This document shows positions 1-8,197 of a DNA stretch of 64,000 nucleotides, piece by piece. Positions within the stretch are counted from its first letter, which is position 1. The number at the start of each line of letters is the position of its first letter. Location: NCBI RefSeq assembly GCF_002196515.1, contig NZ_CP018836.1:62001-126000 (forward strand), given 5' to 3'. The stretch is from Vibrio gazogenes. Lineage in GTDB: Bacteria > Pseudomonadota > Gammaproteobacteria > Enterobacterales > Vibrionaceae. Both the position numbers and the translations under genes were made by a program. Below the pieces are notes generated by a model. It was not told where the DNA came from, searched no databases, and saw only the letters and a program-made list of their open reading frames with translations.

Positions 1-416
1 CAGACACCGACTTTGGCTTGATCGAACATATCCTGACTAACCTGAATTTTATCTCCCCAGCGGGAGAGAAAGTCTTGGCTCTGTTCAGGGCAGTAAACCG
101 TGGTGATGCCGGTCTGGATAATTTTGGCGGCACAATTGGGACAGGGAAAGTGTGTGACATAAATGTCGCAGCCATCCAAGTCACGTTTGGCGAAGAGGAT
201 TGCATTTTCTTCCGCGTGCAGAGTTTTCAGATATTTCATATCCCGATCATCGATATCGACGCTATCGGAGATGCCATGCGGATAGCCATTGAATCCGACG
301 GAGACGATGCGGTTCTGTTTGGTAATCACAGCACCAACCTGAGTGGAGGGATCTTTACTCCAGGATGAGACCAGTTCTGCCATCTGATAGAAGCGGTGAA
401 CCCATTTTGACATCAT
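1..416 (-). CDS. dCMP deaminase family protein (3' end outside window)
   Basis: Zinc-dependent deoxycytidylate/cytidine deaminase fold that would convert dCMP to dUMP for thymidylate synthesis. Reading the minus strand from the tandem ATG at 416 gives about 138 residues before the window edge. The zinc-site signature is complete: HAEE (His67, catalytic Glu69) and PCPNC (Cys92, Cys95). The N-terminal SKDPSTQVGAV stretch is typical of the dCMP deaminase family rather than tRNA adenosine deaminases. The C-terminus is cut off at base 1, so full length is unknown. It is transcribed away from csrB and shares the upstream region with it. Family assignment is firm; exact substrate is inferred. Confidence 0.85.
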   Translation of the reverse strand, partial: MMSKWVHRFYQMAELVSSWSKDPSTQVGAVITKQNRIVSVGFNGYPHGISDSVDIDDRDMKYLKTLHAEENAILFAKRDLDGCDIYVTHFPCPNCAAKIIQTGITTVYCPEQSQDFLSRWGDKIQVSQDMFDQAKVGV

Positions 417-510
417 GTCTGCTAACCCTATGTTGTTTTCATCTATTGATATCATGCAGTTTATATTGAATCCGGCGTGGAGGGAACTAGGGGATTTTTA
501 GGATATTTTT

Positions 511-528
511 TGTAAGAGATCGCTTACA
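511..528. promoter_or_regulatory. GacA/VarA/UvrY-type binding box upstream of csrB
   Basis: A perfect inverted repeat TGTAAG-N6-CTTACA, identical to the known upstream activating sequence recognised by GacA-family response regulators in front of Csr/Rsm sRNA genes. It sits about 80-95 bp before the likely csrB start. In Vibrio the corresponding regulator is VarA. Regulation is inferred from the motif and its position. Confidence 0.75.
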
Positions 529-605
529 TGGAATGTGAGATATGGCTGTTTGTTTGTCAGTCTTGTATGTGTTTATTTAAACTAATTGACTGATAATATT
601 ATGTT

Positions 606-935
606 TTCTTATTTTTGTGAGGTCCGTCGGTTGGATGGGTTTCGACCCAATGATTTGCACGAAAATCGAATTCGCGTATTCTGAAACTGTCGGTAGGATG
701 CTGACAGGAACAGGAAAGGCCCAAGGATTGGTCATCTTCAGGAAGAAGATTCGATGGTTCAGGATGACTCATCGGCATGGATCGCAAAGGGACACACGCC
801 AAGATGGCGATGTAATGGAATGCGCTGAAGGACTCAGCAGACTATCAGGGAATAGATGCAGGGAGCACATTGAGTAGCTGGATTGCTGCAAGTAAGAACA
901 GAAACCCCATCAAGCCTCGCTTGATGGGGTTTTCT
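606..935 (+). ncRNA. csrB: CsrB-family regulatory RNA sequestering CsrA
   Basis: CsrB-type RNAs carry many GGA motifs that titrate the translational regulator CsrA. From about 606 to 900 I count roughly 14 GGA trinucleotides, many as AGGA or GGGA, followed by a strong Rho-independent terminator at 903-935. A GacA/VarA-type box lies upstream at 511-528 and an AT-rich promoter region (TTGACT, GATAAT) lies at about 586-600. The 5' end is an estimate. The apparent ORF across this interval (617-877) has no family resemblance and is explained by the RNA. The roughly 330 nt length fits the family. Confidence 0.85.
903..935 (+). terminator. Rho-independent terminator of csrB
   Basis: Stem AACCCCATCAAGC / GCTTGATGGGGTT with a CTC loop, followed by TTTTCT. 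A strong intrinsic terminator that defines the csrB 3' end. Confidence 0.9.
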
Positions 936-999
936 ATTTGCATTCCGGTTAGCGGCGTGTAGGATAAGCTGCGTTTTTCAACAGATAAAGGTTAAGCAT

Positions 1000-1419
1000 A
1001 TGCAAGCTGAGGTTACTTGGGTTGATGGATTGAAATTTATGGGTCAGTCCGCGTCGGGTCATTCGATTGTGATGGATGGCAGCAGCGGTAAAACGGCACC
1101 GAGTCCGATGGAAATGGTGTTGATGGCTGCCGGAGGCTGTAGCTCTGTTGATGTTGTCGACGGGCTGAAATCCGCAGGCCAGCGCGTCACCGACTGCCGG
1201 GCGAAGCTGACCACGGAGCGTCGTGACACAGCACCGCGCTTGTTTACTCAGATTCATATCCATTTTCAGGTTTCCGGTGAAGCATTGGATCCGGCCATTG
1301 TCAGCAAAGTGACCGCTGATTCACTGGAGAAATATTGCTCCGTTTGTCTGATGCTCGGTCAAGGTGTGGAGATGCGTCATAGCTGGGAAATCATCGCAGC
1401 GGATACTGACAATTGCTGA
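1000..1419 (+). CDS. OsmC/YhfA-family protein
   Basis: Small cytosolic protein (139 aa) of the OsmC/Ohr superfamily, whose members reduce organic hydroperoxides with a Cys pair or have related uncharacterised roles. Visible family features are the N-terminal strand MQAEVTWVDGLKF, the helix motif SPMEMVLMAAGGCSSVDVV with Cys47, and the second cysteine region EKYCSVCLML (Cys113/Cys116). This pattern resembles the YhfA branch more than OsmC or Ohr proper. The ATG is preceded by AAAGGTT at a good distance. Monocistronic, just after csrB. The family is clear; the substrate is not. Confidence 0.85.
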   Translation: MQAEVTWVDGLKFMGQSASGHSIVMDGSSGKTAPSPMEMVLMAAGGCSSVDVVDGLKSAGQRVTDCRAKLTTERRDTAPRLFTQIHIHFQVSGEALDPAIVSKVTADSLEKYCSVCLMLGQGVEMRHSWEIIAADTDNC

Positions 1420-1483
1420 TGCCGTGCGTTGATGAATGCATTACCAAACAGACAAATGAACAAAAATGATGGTGTGAGAATCA

Positions 1484-2308
1484 GTGGATGATGAGGGGCT
1501 GATGAGAAAAAACAAATCGGCTTGGCGGCTTCATCCTCAGTTTGCTGTGAAACAGGCACCTTCAGATGTTTTTATGAATTTCGAAGCGTTTGTTTCGAAT
1601 ACGGAAACACGTATTCACAGCCATCCTTGGGGGCAGGTACAACTGATTTCTGGCGGTATTTTAGAAATGGAAGCCGAGGAAACTCGCTTTCTTGCGCCCC
1701 CGCATTTGGCGATCTGGGTACCGGCTGGGGTTGTGCATCGCAGCTATAATCGTAAGCCGCTCGACTACTGCTCGCTCAATATTGATCAGTCCCTGACCCC
1801 GGCATTTCCGCAGCAGACCAGCTTACTGAAAATCACACCGATTGTGCAGGCGATTATTGAAGATTTTCGCCAGCGGCAAGTGAGTATACCGCAGAGCGAA
1901 GCGGATCAGCGATTGGTTGATGTTTTGCTCGATCAGCTGTCTGCTCAGGAGACCGAGCTCCATTTCTTACCCTCATCAACCCATAAATATCTCTTATCCA
2001 TCTTGGCTGCGGTTGAAGACAATCCTGCCGATGATACCAGTTTAAAAATTTGGGCAGAGCGGGTACATACCACGGAACGGACACTGGCACGCTGTTGTCA
2101 GAGTGAACTAGGGATGAGTTTCACCGAGTGGCGGATGCGGGTTCGCTACCTGCATTCGATGGAGTTGCTGCGTCGTGGCTGCTCAGTCAAAGAGGTCGCG
2201 TACACTCTGGGGTACCGTCAGGCCAGCCCGTTTATCAGTATGTTTAAAAAATATGCAGGTGTGACACCAGAACAGTATAAGCACCGTTTCCTCGCCCTTG
2301 ATGAGTGA
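1484..2308 (+). CDS. AraC-family transcriptional regulator with N-terminal cupin
   Basis: About 274 aa. The N-terminal half has a cupin-like effector domain (TRIHSHPWGQVQL near residue 45, HLAIWVPAGVVHRS near 80). The C-terminal 100 residues form the double helix-turn-helix of AraC proteins (LKIWAERVHTTERTLARC, then CSVKEVAYTLGYRQASPFISMFKK). It probably senses a small ligand and regulates neighbouring or distant genes. Two starts are possible: ATG 1484, or ATG 1502 which has a better GAGGGG Shine-Dalgarno just upstream. It follows the OsmC gene by 64 bp on the same strand. Target unknown. Confidence 0.85.
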   Translation: MDDEGLMRKNKSAWRLHPQFAVKQAPSDVFMNFEAFVSNTETRIHSHPWGQVQLISGGILEMEAEETRFLAPPHLAIWVPAGVVHRSYNRKPLDYCSLNIDQSLTPAFPQQTSLLKITPIVQAIIEDFRQRQVSIPQSEADQRLVDVLLDQLSAQETELHFLPSSTHKYLLSILAAVEDNPADDTSLKIWAERVHTTERTLARCCQSELGMSFTEWRMRVRYLHSMELLRRGCSVKEVAYTLGYRQASPFISMFKKYAGVTPEQYKHRFLALDE

Positions 2309-2484
2309 GTATTCACGCGTTATTACCTGTTTTTTTCCGCTGTGTTTGGCATGATGTAGTACTGAATTGATGTGCTTGTCTTACCACACGGATCGGGTCA
2401 TGATGAGCGCTGCATTTCAATACAGTTTTTTAATGCATTTTTTCAATACATTGTTTCAATACAATACCGAATGAGAGAACCTTT

Positions 2485-3405
2485 ATGGCCGGAGTCAGCT
2501 TACTTACTCTTCTTGATGATATCGCGACCCTGCTTGACGATATTGCGGTGATGTCTAAAGTCGCTGCCAAAAAAACGGCTGGGGTGCTGGGGGATGATCT
2601 GGCGCTGAATGCGCAGCAGGTCTCCGGTGTGGCGGCTGAGCGTGAAATTCCCGTGGTGTGGGCCGTTGCGAAAGGTTCGCTGCGTAATAAAGTGATTCTC
2701 GTCCCGATTGCGTGGGGATTAAGCCAAGTCGCTCCGTGGTTAATCATGCCATTGTTGTTACTCGGTGGGTTATATCTCTGTTTTGAAGGGGCAGAGAAGG
2801 TGATTGAAAAGTATAGCCACTCACCGCATCAGGACGCTGAACAAGCACAACAGGAAGAAGATGAGAGCTCGTTGTCTCTTGAAGCGTATGAAAAACGCAA
2901 AGTCGCTGGGGCGATCCGCACCGATTTTATTCTGTCAGCAGAAATCATTGTGATTGCGTTAGGAACGGTACAGGGACAGTCAGCCCTTGATCAAATTTTA
3001 GTGATGAGTTTTGTTGCGGTCTTGATGACAGCGGGTGTGTATGGCTTGGTCGCCGGGATTGTCAAACTTGATGATCTCGGCTTTTACCTCGAACGACGTT
3101 CCCACAGCCGAGGCATTTTTCATGTGATAGGGCAGATGCTGATTCACGCGGCCCCGCGGTTTATGAAAATCCTGACTGTAGTCGGTACGCTGGCGATGTT
3201 TCTGGTTGGTGGCAGCATTATTACCCATCAGGTGATGATACTGCATCATGGCATTGAGTCATTCGTCCATTGGATACCGGATGTCTCTCTGATGCATTCA
3301 GTCGGTCGTCTCATCGGGCAGAGTCTCATCGGTTTTCTTGCTGGATTAATCCTCGCAGTGATCTGGATAAGCGGACATCGCCTTTTTGCCCGTTCTTCGT
3401 CGTGA
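2485..3405 (+). CDS. yedI: DUF808 (YedI-like) inner-membrane protein
   Basis: 306 aa membrane protein of the DUF808/YedI family, function unknown. The N-terminus GVSLLTLLDDIATLLDDIAV and the following VLGDDLALNAQQVSG are characteristic. Hydrophobic segments lie around residues 85-105, 150-170, 180-200, 235-255 and 280-300. There is a charged acidic/Gln-rich loop near 115-135. The start ATG is preceded by GAGAG. Single gene, convergent with the next GNAT gene (7 bp gap). Confidence 0.85.
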   Translation: MAGVSLLTLLDDIATLLDDIAVMSKVAAKKTAGVLGDDLALNAQQVSGVAAEREIPVVWAVAKGSLRNKVILVPIAWGLSQVAPWLIMPLLLLGGLYLCFEGAEKVIEKYSHSPHQDAEQAQQEEDESSLSLEAYEKRKVAGAIRTDFILSAEIIVIALGTVQGQSALDQILVMSFVAVLMTAGVYGLVAGIVKLDDLGFYLERRSHSRGIFHVIGQMLIHAAPRFMKILTVVGTLAMFLVGGSIITHQVMILHHGIESFVHWIPDVSLMHSVGRLIGQSLIGFLAGLILAVIWISGHRLFARSSS

Positions 3406-3412
3406 ACCCCAT

Positions 3413-3847
3413 TTAGTTTGATGACGAGTGATACGCCATAATGAGCTCAGAATGCCCGGTGTGCTCATCGATTTGCTCTCCAAGCAAAGAGAATCCATTT
3501 TTCTCATAGAACCGGATGCTTGGCGTATTGTCTTTGTAAACCGTGAGCTGTAATTGTTCTCGCCTATTTTTTGCATCATCAAGCAAGAGGGCTCCTACGC
3601 CTTTGCCCTGTGAGTTTGGTGCGACAAAGATCGCTGCTAGGTTGTTTTCGTACAGGCTATAGAACCCGACGATTTTTCCATCGGCTGTATAGACCCGTGT
3701 TTCCGATGCAGGGATGTATACGTCACGCATCTCGCCAATTTTCGATTGCCAAAACGCGGCTTCAATAAAGTTATGAGCCTGAATGGATGCCGATAGCCAA
3801 ATTGCCAGGATTTGATCAATATCGGCTGCCTGATAATTGCGGATCAT
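3413..3847 (-). CDS. GNAT N-acetyltransferase (YiaC-like)
   Basis: 144 aa GCN5-related acetyltransferase that would move an acetyl group from acetyl-CoA to an amine. The acetyl-CoA loop is visible as VAPNSQGKGVGALLL (residues ~75-90), preceded by the beta4 strand NLAAIF and followed by the C-terminal IRFYEKNGFSLLGE typical of the family. The start MIRNYQAADIDQILAIW resembles the YiaC/YjaB group. Substrate cannot be inferred. Confidence 0.85.
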   Translation of the reverse strand: MIRNYQAADIDQILAIWLSASIQAHNFIEAAFWQSKIGEMRDVYIPASETRVYTADGKIVGFYSLYENNLAAIFVAPNSQGKGVGALLLDDAKNRREQLQLTVYKDNTPSIRFYEKNGFSLLGEQIDEHTGHSELIMAYHSSSN

Positions 3848-4124
3848 TGAATTGCTCCTAAGTGATCGTCATGGATGATATGGATTTCTGTCGATTTTGT
3901 TACACATCCATTTCGATGTGTCTGTTATCGCCCGACTTACTTTTCAAACAGTCGCTCGTGAATGTATGACACCATAGATATCATACCCCTCGGAGATCTA
4001 AGCATAGATATAACGCATGAGGTGTGGGTTACAGTTTAGATCGATGACATATAATGCGTTTTAACTCAATCGATTAGATGAAAAATATTATACTAACAAC
4101 TGTAGTGTAAGGATATTAAGAAGA

Positions 4125-4658
4125 ATGCAAGATAAGCAACAAGAATCACATTGGGTAGTCGAGTATTTATTTAAGCCGTGGGGGATGATCATTCTTTTGA
4201 TGTGCGGTAGTGCTCTAATTTCTGCAATCCACCCCAATATTAGTTTAAGTCTTGATAACATGAAAATAGGATTTCAACTGTTTTCAAAAGAAAGTTACGG
4301 ATACTATACGATCTGGTGTGCAATGATGGCTTTTATACTTTCATCATTGCTGTTTTACCTCTGCCCTCCCGATTCAACATGGGAAAACTTTTTCAAGTCA
4401 ATTAAAACTCAGCTACTCTCACTGATTGCTGGCATGTTGTGGTTTCTCACATTATTGATGATCTTACAATTAAGTGACTGGATAAAAATGGCGTTTCCGT
4501 GGCAACTTTTGGTGACGTCTGTGTTAGCAGCCTTGATGGATGGATTACTGATATATTCAAACAAGAAAATTTCATCGTGCAGAAAAATTTTTGCCGTTGT
4601 TTTATTTTTCGCTATTGTCATTGTGGCGCCTTTTTATCTACCATTTTTTAAGTCATAG
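4125..4658 (+). CDS. hypothetical membrane protein
   Basis: 177 aa, not recognised. Four hydrophobic stretches fit transmembrane helices: residues ~18-35 (MIILLMCGSALISAI), ~62-80 (WCAMMAFILSSLLFYL), ~97-117 and ~125-172 (the last probably two helices). Ends with a short basic/aromatic tail. A weak AAGAAG ribosome site precedes the ATG. The neighbouring DNA is AT-rich. No operon partner on this strand. Confidence 0.55.
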   Translation: MQDKQQESHWVVEYLFKPWGMIILLMCGSALISAIHPNISLSLDNMKIGFQLFSKESYGYYTIWCAMMAFILSSLLFYLCPPDSTWENFFKSIKTQLLSLIAGMLWFLTLLMILQLSDWIKMAFPWQLLVTSVLAALMDGLLIYSNKKISSCRKIFAVVLFFAIVIVAPFYLPFFKS

Positions 4659-4794
4659 TTCGTAGCAAAATCAGCTTATGCGCGATTTCGAAAAGTGATC
4701 CGCTTTCAATGAGTGGCAGAGCTGGCTTAGACTGACCTTCACGGAGCTCATAATCAACTTGTTTTGCCAGCTGAATGCCTTGCTAGCCGCGTGT

Positions 4795-5016
4795 TTAGCT
4801 TTTGTAAACAAGCAACTCATCAGTATCTCTCGTGATATTGAGATATTTCTTTGATTTATCAGCTTGAGTTTGGTCATTCTCGATACCAAGTCGCTCTAGC
4901 TTTGCCATGATTTTTTGTCGTTCCATTGTATTTTCTCTATCACATTTGGGGGGAGATGAAACACGCATATCGGTCAACGTTGTTCCTTGAGGAAGTCCCA
5001 AAGACTGATAAGTCAT
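4795..5016 (-). CDS. hypothetical small protein, second gene of a pair
   Basis: Up to 73 aa, not recognised. The ATG at 5016 directly abuts the stop codon of the upstream gene (TAA-ATG), suggesting translational coupling. The first ~28 residues have low coding character; an internal start at Met30 (MERQKIMAKLERLGIEN) would give a compact charged helical protein with ITRDTDELLVY at the end. Coding status is probable, not certain. Confidence 0.4.
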   Translation of the reverse strand: MTYQSLGLPQGTTLTDMRVSSPPKCDRENTMERQKIMAKLERLGIENDQTQADKSKKYLNITRDTDELLVYKS

Positions 5017-5259
5017 TTATTGAAACACAGTGCCATGATTTTCTAGCGTTTCTTTACCACATACCGTACACACGATATATCTGTCGGTTAACTCCAACGA
5101 AGCACCGGCAGGTAAAGAGGCGGCAGAACCACTAAAGAAACCATCCAGAAATGCTTTGAACTGTTCTTTTTTCGATTGACCGTATTTCGATGGTTTTTGC
5201 TTCATCACCTCTTTGTGCTCGGTGTCCTGCCCGCAATGTTCACAAAATCTGGTTTTCAT
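5017..5259 (-). CDS. small zinc-ribbon-like protein
   Basis: 80 aa with two CxxC knuckles: FCEHCG at residues 5-10 and CTVCGKE near residues 66-72, separated by a basic, Gly/Ser-rich linker. This spacing suggests a zinc ribbon. Function unknown. It is the first gene of a two-gene minus-strand unit, directly followed by the 73-aa ORF. Confidence 0.6.
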   Translation of the reverse strand: MKTRFCEHCGQDTEHKEVMKQKPSKYGQSKKEQFKAFLDGFFSGSAASLPAGASLELTDRYIVCTVCGKETLENHGTVFQ

Positions 5260-5371
5260 CCTGATGTCCTTGAAGTGGTTATATTGATAAATATACCATT
5301 TCCGCTTTTCTCACGTTTGACATGCCGCCACACTTTCACACTATGTTATATTTTTCTTTTTACGTCAGTGA

Positions 5372-6382
5372 ATGAAGGAAATGATGAAAAGAATCATACT
5401 ATGTGCTCTGTGTTGCTTCAGCTCGGCAAGCTGGGCAACGATAGGGATTACGGAAAAAACCGGTCAAGATCTTGAAAGACAGAGAACGATTGAGGCGAGG
5501 ATTTTTTATCCAACAGCGATGACGGAACCAGAAAGCGTCTTTGCAGAAAATGTTGCTTTCTATGGATTTAAAGCGGTCAAAAATGCACCGCCAACGGGGC
5601 AGAAGCTACCTCTGTTTATTCTCGTTCACGGTACGTCAGGGAATTGGAAAAACTTATCATGGCTGGGGAGCTATCTGGCTGAGAACGGTGCTTTCGTTGT
5701 GTCAGCGAACCATCCGGGGTATACCACGGGGCAAGCGACGCCTGAGCGTATCTTGAGAATGTGGGAGCAACCGCGCGATGTCTCTTTCCTGATTGATCAA
5801 GTCCTTTCAAGTGATTACGCGAACCATATAGATAAAGATAATATAACCGTCATCGGCTACTCGCTTGGTGGCTATACTGCACTGGCATTAGCCGGGGCCA
5901 AATTCAATATTTCTGGGTATCAGACCTATTGTCATCAACACAGCGATGACTCTTGCAAGTATTACGGTAATGCGTTCGATGGCCTTTCTCAACAGGATCA
6001 CCAGATGATCGCTGGTGACTACAGGGATGCACGTGTCACAAAAGCAATTGCCATCGCACCGGGCTATGTTCCTGCCATATTGCCGCAATCATTAGAGACG
6101 TTATCGGCTAAAACTATAATTGTCGGTGGAGAACTGGATAAGACCATTCCGCCGAAGTTACAAATTTTGCCTTATATAACGACTCACCAGAGCCAGCTTA
6201 CTTACAAAACAATTAAAGGTGCATCACATTTCAGTTTCATGCAAAACTGTAAGCCTCAGGCTGTGAAAATACTGGCAGAGGAAGGGGCGGCTTTTGTGTG
6301 CCAAGACACTGCTGATGTCGACAGGAAATCGATTCATCAAGCACTGCTTGAAATTGTCAGTGGACAGAAATTAAAAATATAA
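5372..6382 (+). CDS. exported alpha/beta hydrolase, dienelactone-hydrolase/PAF-acetylhydrolase-like
   Basis: 336 aa. N-terminal signal peptide (MKRIILCALCCFSSASWA, cleavage near residue 22) sends it to the periplasm or outside. The alpha/beta-hydrolase core shows oxyanion strand FILVHGTSGNW, nucleophile elbow GYSLGG with Ser164, acid Asp256 in GGELDKTIPP, and base His286 in GASHFSF. The pattern resembles the dienelactone hydrolase / platelet-activating-factor acetylhydrolase-like group, so an esterase or lipase activity is likely. Starts at 5372, 5381 or 5384 are all possible; the last has AAGGA just upstream. Followed by an intrinsic terminator. Confidence 0.8.
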   Translation: MKEMMKRIILCALCCFSSASWATIGITEKTGQDLERQRTIEARIFYPTAMTEPESVFAENVAFYGFKAVKNAPPTGQKLPLFILVHGTSGNWKNLSWLGSYLAENGAFVVSANHPGYTTGQATPERILRMWEQPRDVSFLIDQVLSSDYANHIDKDNITVIGYSLGGYTALALAGAKFNISGYQTYCHQHSDDSCKYYGNAFDGLSQQDHQMIAGDYRDARVTKAIAIAPGYVPAILPQSLETLSAKTIIVGGELDKTIPPKLQILPYITTHQSQLTYKTIKGASHFSFMQNCKPQAVKILAEEGAAFVCQDTADVDRKSIHQALLEIVSGQKLKI

Positions 6383-6390
6383 CCACTTGT

Positions 6391-6424
6391 AGGAGGCAAT
6401 GACGTATCACGTTATCCTCCTTTA
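6391..6424 (+). terminator. terminator after the hydrolase gene
   Basis: Imperfect stem beginning AGGAGG and ending CCTCCT around an inner ACGT pairing, followed by TTTATT. Lies 8 bp after the hydrolase stop codon. Confidence 0.6.
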
Positions 6425-6527
6425 TTCCCATCATTGTGATATGAGAATACTATAAAATAAATTTTTTATAATCTATATACATAAGTCATTTGAATGATTC
6501 ATCAATTTATCCTCGTCAATGGTGTAT

Positions 6528-7571
6528 TTATAAAATATTTACCTCGTTGTTTTTAATATTATATTTTTTCACCATTTTACCAAAAGCTCTTCTCTCTTTT
6601 CCACAGAGTTTTGCGGCTTGCGTAACATTGCCATCACAGACATAAAGTATTCTAGAAACAAATTTTGCTTCAAAGGTTTCTATCGCTGCCCTTTTCGCAT
6701 CTGAAAAGTTCAAAAGCTCATCGGCATTATTTTCCATCAGTGGTAATGTGAAGGTCATTGTGTCATTTAACGAGGGATGAGGTTCTGTGATTGTTGGCGG
6801 CGTATCTTTAATAAATTTTTTGTCTGAACTTTGTATATCAATTAATTCATCTTTTGATAATAAATAGTGTCGATGAATACAATTTTCTAATTCTCTGATG
6901 TTACCAGGCCATGACTGGCTGGTGAGGTAGGCCATTGAATCTGCCGTGACAGAGGTTCTGTTGAGTAGATATTGGCAATTGAGCTTATCTATAAAGTGTT
7001 TAACAAGTAATGGTATATCTGACTTCCTCTCTCTCAGCGGAGGAATTGAGATGGATAAAATAAATATTCTGAAGTACAGATCCTGACGGAAAAGTCCCTC
7101 TTTTATCTTTTCCTCAAGGTTTGAATTGGTTGCGACAATAAAGCGGACATTGACCTTGAGCGTCTCGTTCGAACCGATAGGTCTATATTCAGACTCTTGT
7201 AGCACTCTTAACAGAGAAGCTTGAGATTTCAAAGACAAACTGTCAATTTCATCGAGAAATATCGTACCGCCATTCGCTGATGATAGGAGCCCTTCTTTAT
7301 CATTTTTGGCATCGGTAAATGCGCCTTTTTTATAGCCGAAGAGTTCACTGATGAATAATTCATCTGTAAAGGTCGAGCAGTTAATCGCGATAAATGGCTT
7401 CCTCGATAAGCAGCCACTGTAATGTAATCCTCTGGCAACCAGTTCCTTACCGGTCCCTGTTTCTCCAGAAATTAATAGCGTCGCTGTATAGTTAGATAGG
7501 GATTTAATGTTTTCTTTTAGGTCTAGAATACTGGCCGATTGACCAATGATGTTTTTTTCAATGATGTTCAC
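6528..7571 (-). CDS. sigma-54-dependent activator (T6SS regulator, VasH-like)
   Basis: 347 aa bacterial enhancer-binding protein made of an AAA+ sigma-54 interaction domain and a C-terminal Fis-type helix-turn-helix. Walker A GETGTGKE is at 36-43 and Walker B GGTIFLDEID at 101-110; sensor and arginine-finger regions follow (FRQDLYFRI). The HTH is in the last 40 residues (NVTQAAKLCGKERRAFGKMVKK). The sigma-54 contact loop reads GAFTDA instead of GAFTGA (83-88). There is no N-terminal sensor domain, so activity may be set by expression or a partner. It is divergent from the T6SS operon, whose promoter and those of the RT and vgrG units are -24/-12 type, making it the likely activator of all three. 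Confidence 0.85.
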   Translation of the reverse strand: MNIIEKNIIGQSASILDLKENIKSLSNYTATLLISGETGTGKELVARGLHYSGCLSRKPFIAINCSTFTDELFISELFGYKKGAFTDAKNDKEGLLSSANGGTIFLDEIDSLSLKSQASLLRVLQESEYRPIGSNETLKVNVRFIVATNSNLEEKIKEGLFRQDLYFRIFILSISIPPLRERKSDIPLLVKHFIDKLNCQYLLNRTSVTADSMAYLTSQSWPGNIRELENCIHRHYLLSKDELIDIQSSDKKFIKDTPPTITEPHPSLNDTMTFTLPLMENNADELLNFSDAKRAAIETFEAKFVSRILYVCDGNVTQAAKLCGKERRAFGKMVKKYNIKNNEVNIL

Positions 7572-7698
7572 CTTTCCACTCCCTGTATGATATCAATGAA
7601 TTTTAAATTGTTATTCTATTTGATGGATAAAGCAATATGTATACCAATTGTTTCTTATCCTTTTTGTCTATCTATAAGGCATTTTGTGGGTCATTGCT

Positions 7699-7787
7699 AA
7701 CCCAGTTGGGTTATTTTTATTAATTTATAAAAATATTTATATGTATTTAATTTACCCATTAGCGGGTTTTATTTAATGCAGTTGGGT
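7699..7787. promoter_or_regulatory. ACCC/GGGT inverted repeats, probable enhancer sites
   Basis: A 14-bp perfect palindrome AACCCAGTTGGGTT (7699-7712), a second dyad ACCC-N6-GGGT (7754-7767) and a GTTGGGT half-site (7781-7787) lie 75-165 bp upstream of the -24/-12 promoter. This is the usual distance for activator binding. Similar half-sites recur before the other two -24/-12 promoters in the island. Binding by the divergent activator is inferred. Confidence 0.6.
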
Positions 7788-7861
7788 ATTTGAAGCCTGA
7801 GTCATGGTTTATTAAATAAATATTTTGTATTAAAAACAGTAAATTATAGATTGTAATTTTG

Positions 7862-7877
7862 TGGCATCTATATTGCT
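7862..7877 (+). promoter_or_regulatory. sigma-54 (-24/-12) promoter of the T6SS operon
   Basis: TGGCATCTATATTGCT matches the consensus TGGCAC-N5-TTGCW with correct GG-to-GC spacing. Transcription would start near 7889, about 24 bp before the first gene. Confidence 0.8.
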
Positions 7878-7912
7878 TATTTCTGTTCAGTTAAATCAAA
7901 GGGCCATACCTT

Positions 7913-8152
7913 ATGGAGAATAATTATAGCTGTAAAAGTGATGTTGCCGTTTTAATTAATGACTATCTAAAACAACATCCAGATAGTGAAGATACTATTT
8001 TAGGAATAAGAGATTGGTGGGTTAAACAACAACTATTAGATGACTCAATAGTTGCTGTTGATAATGCTCTAAAGTTTTTGGAAAAAGAGGGCAAAGTCAT
8101 ATCGACCATTAGAAATAACCAAGTTTATTTTCGCTTAGCGAAAAGTAATTAA
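7913..8152 (+). CDS. small protein, first gene of the T6SS operon
   Basis: 79 aa, no family recognised with certainty. The sequence reads as helices followed by a short beta hairpin (LKFLEKEGKVISTIRNNQVYFRL), a shape typical of a winged helix, so it may bind DNA or act as a local regulator. It is the first gene downstream of the sigma-54 promoter and 45 bp before tssBC. Lower GC than the tss genes. Confidence 0.6.
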   Translation: MENNYSCKSDVAVLINDYLKQHPDSEDTILGIRDWWVKQQLLDDSIVAVDNALKFLEKEGKVISTIRNNQVYFRLAKSN

Positions 8153-8197
8153 AACATTTCATGTGAGATGTTCCACAAATTTAATGGAGATTGAATT

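Noticed and set aside
617..877. Plus-strand ORF of 86 aa
   Set aside because: Lies inside the CsrB-type RNA; GGA-rich DNA explains it and the protein resembles nothing.
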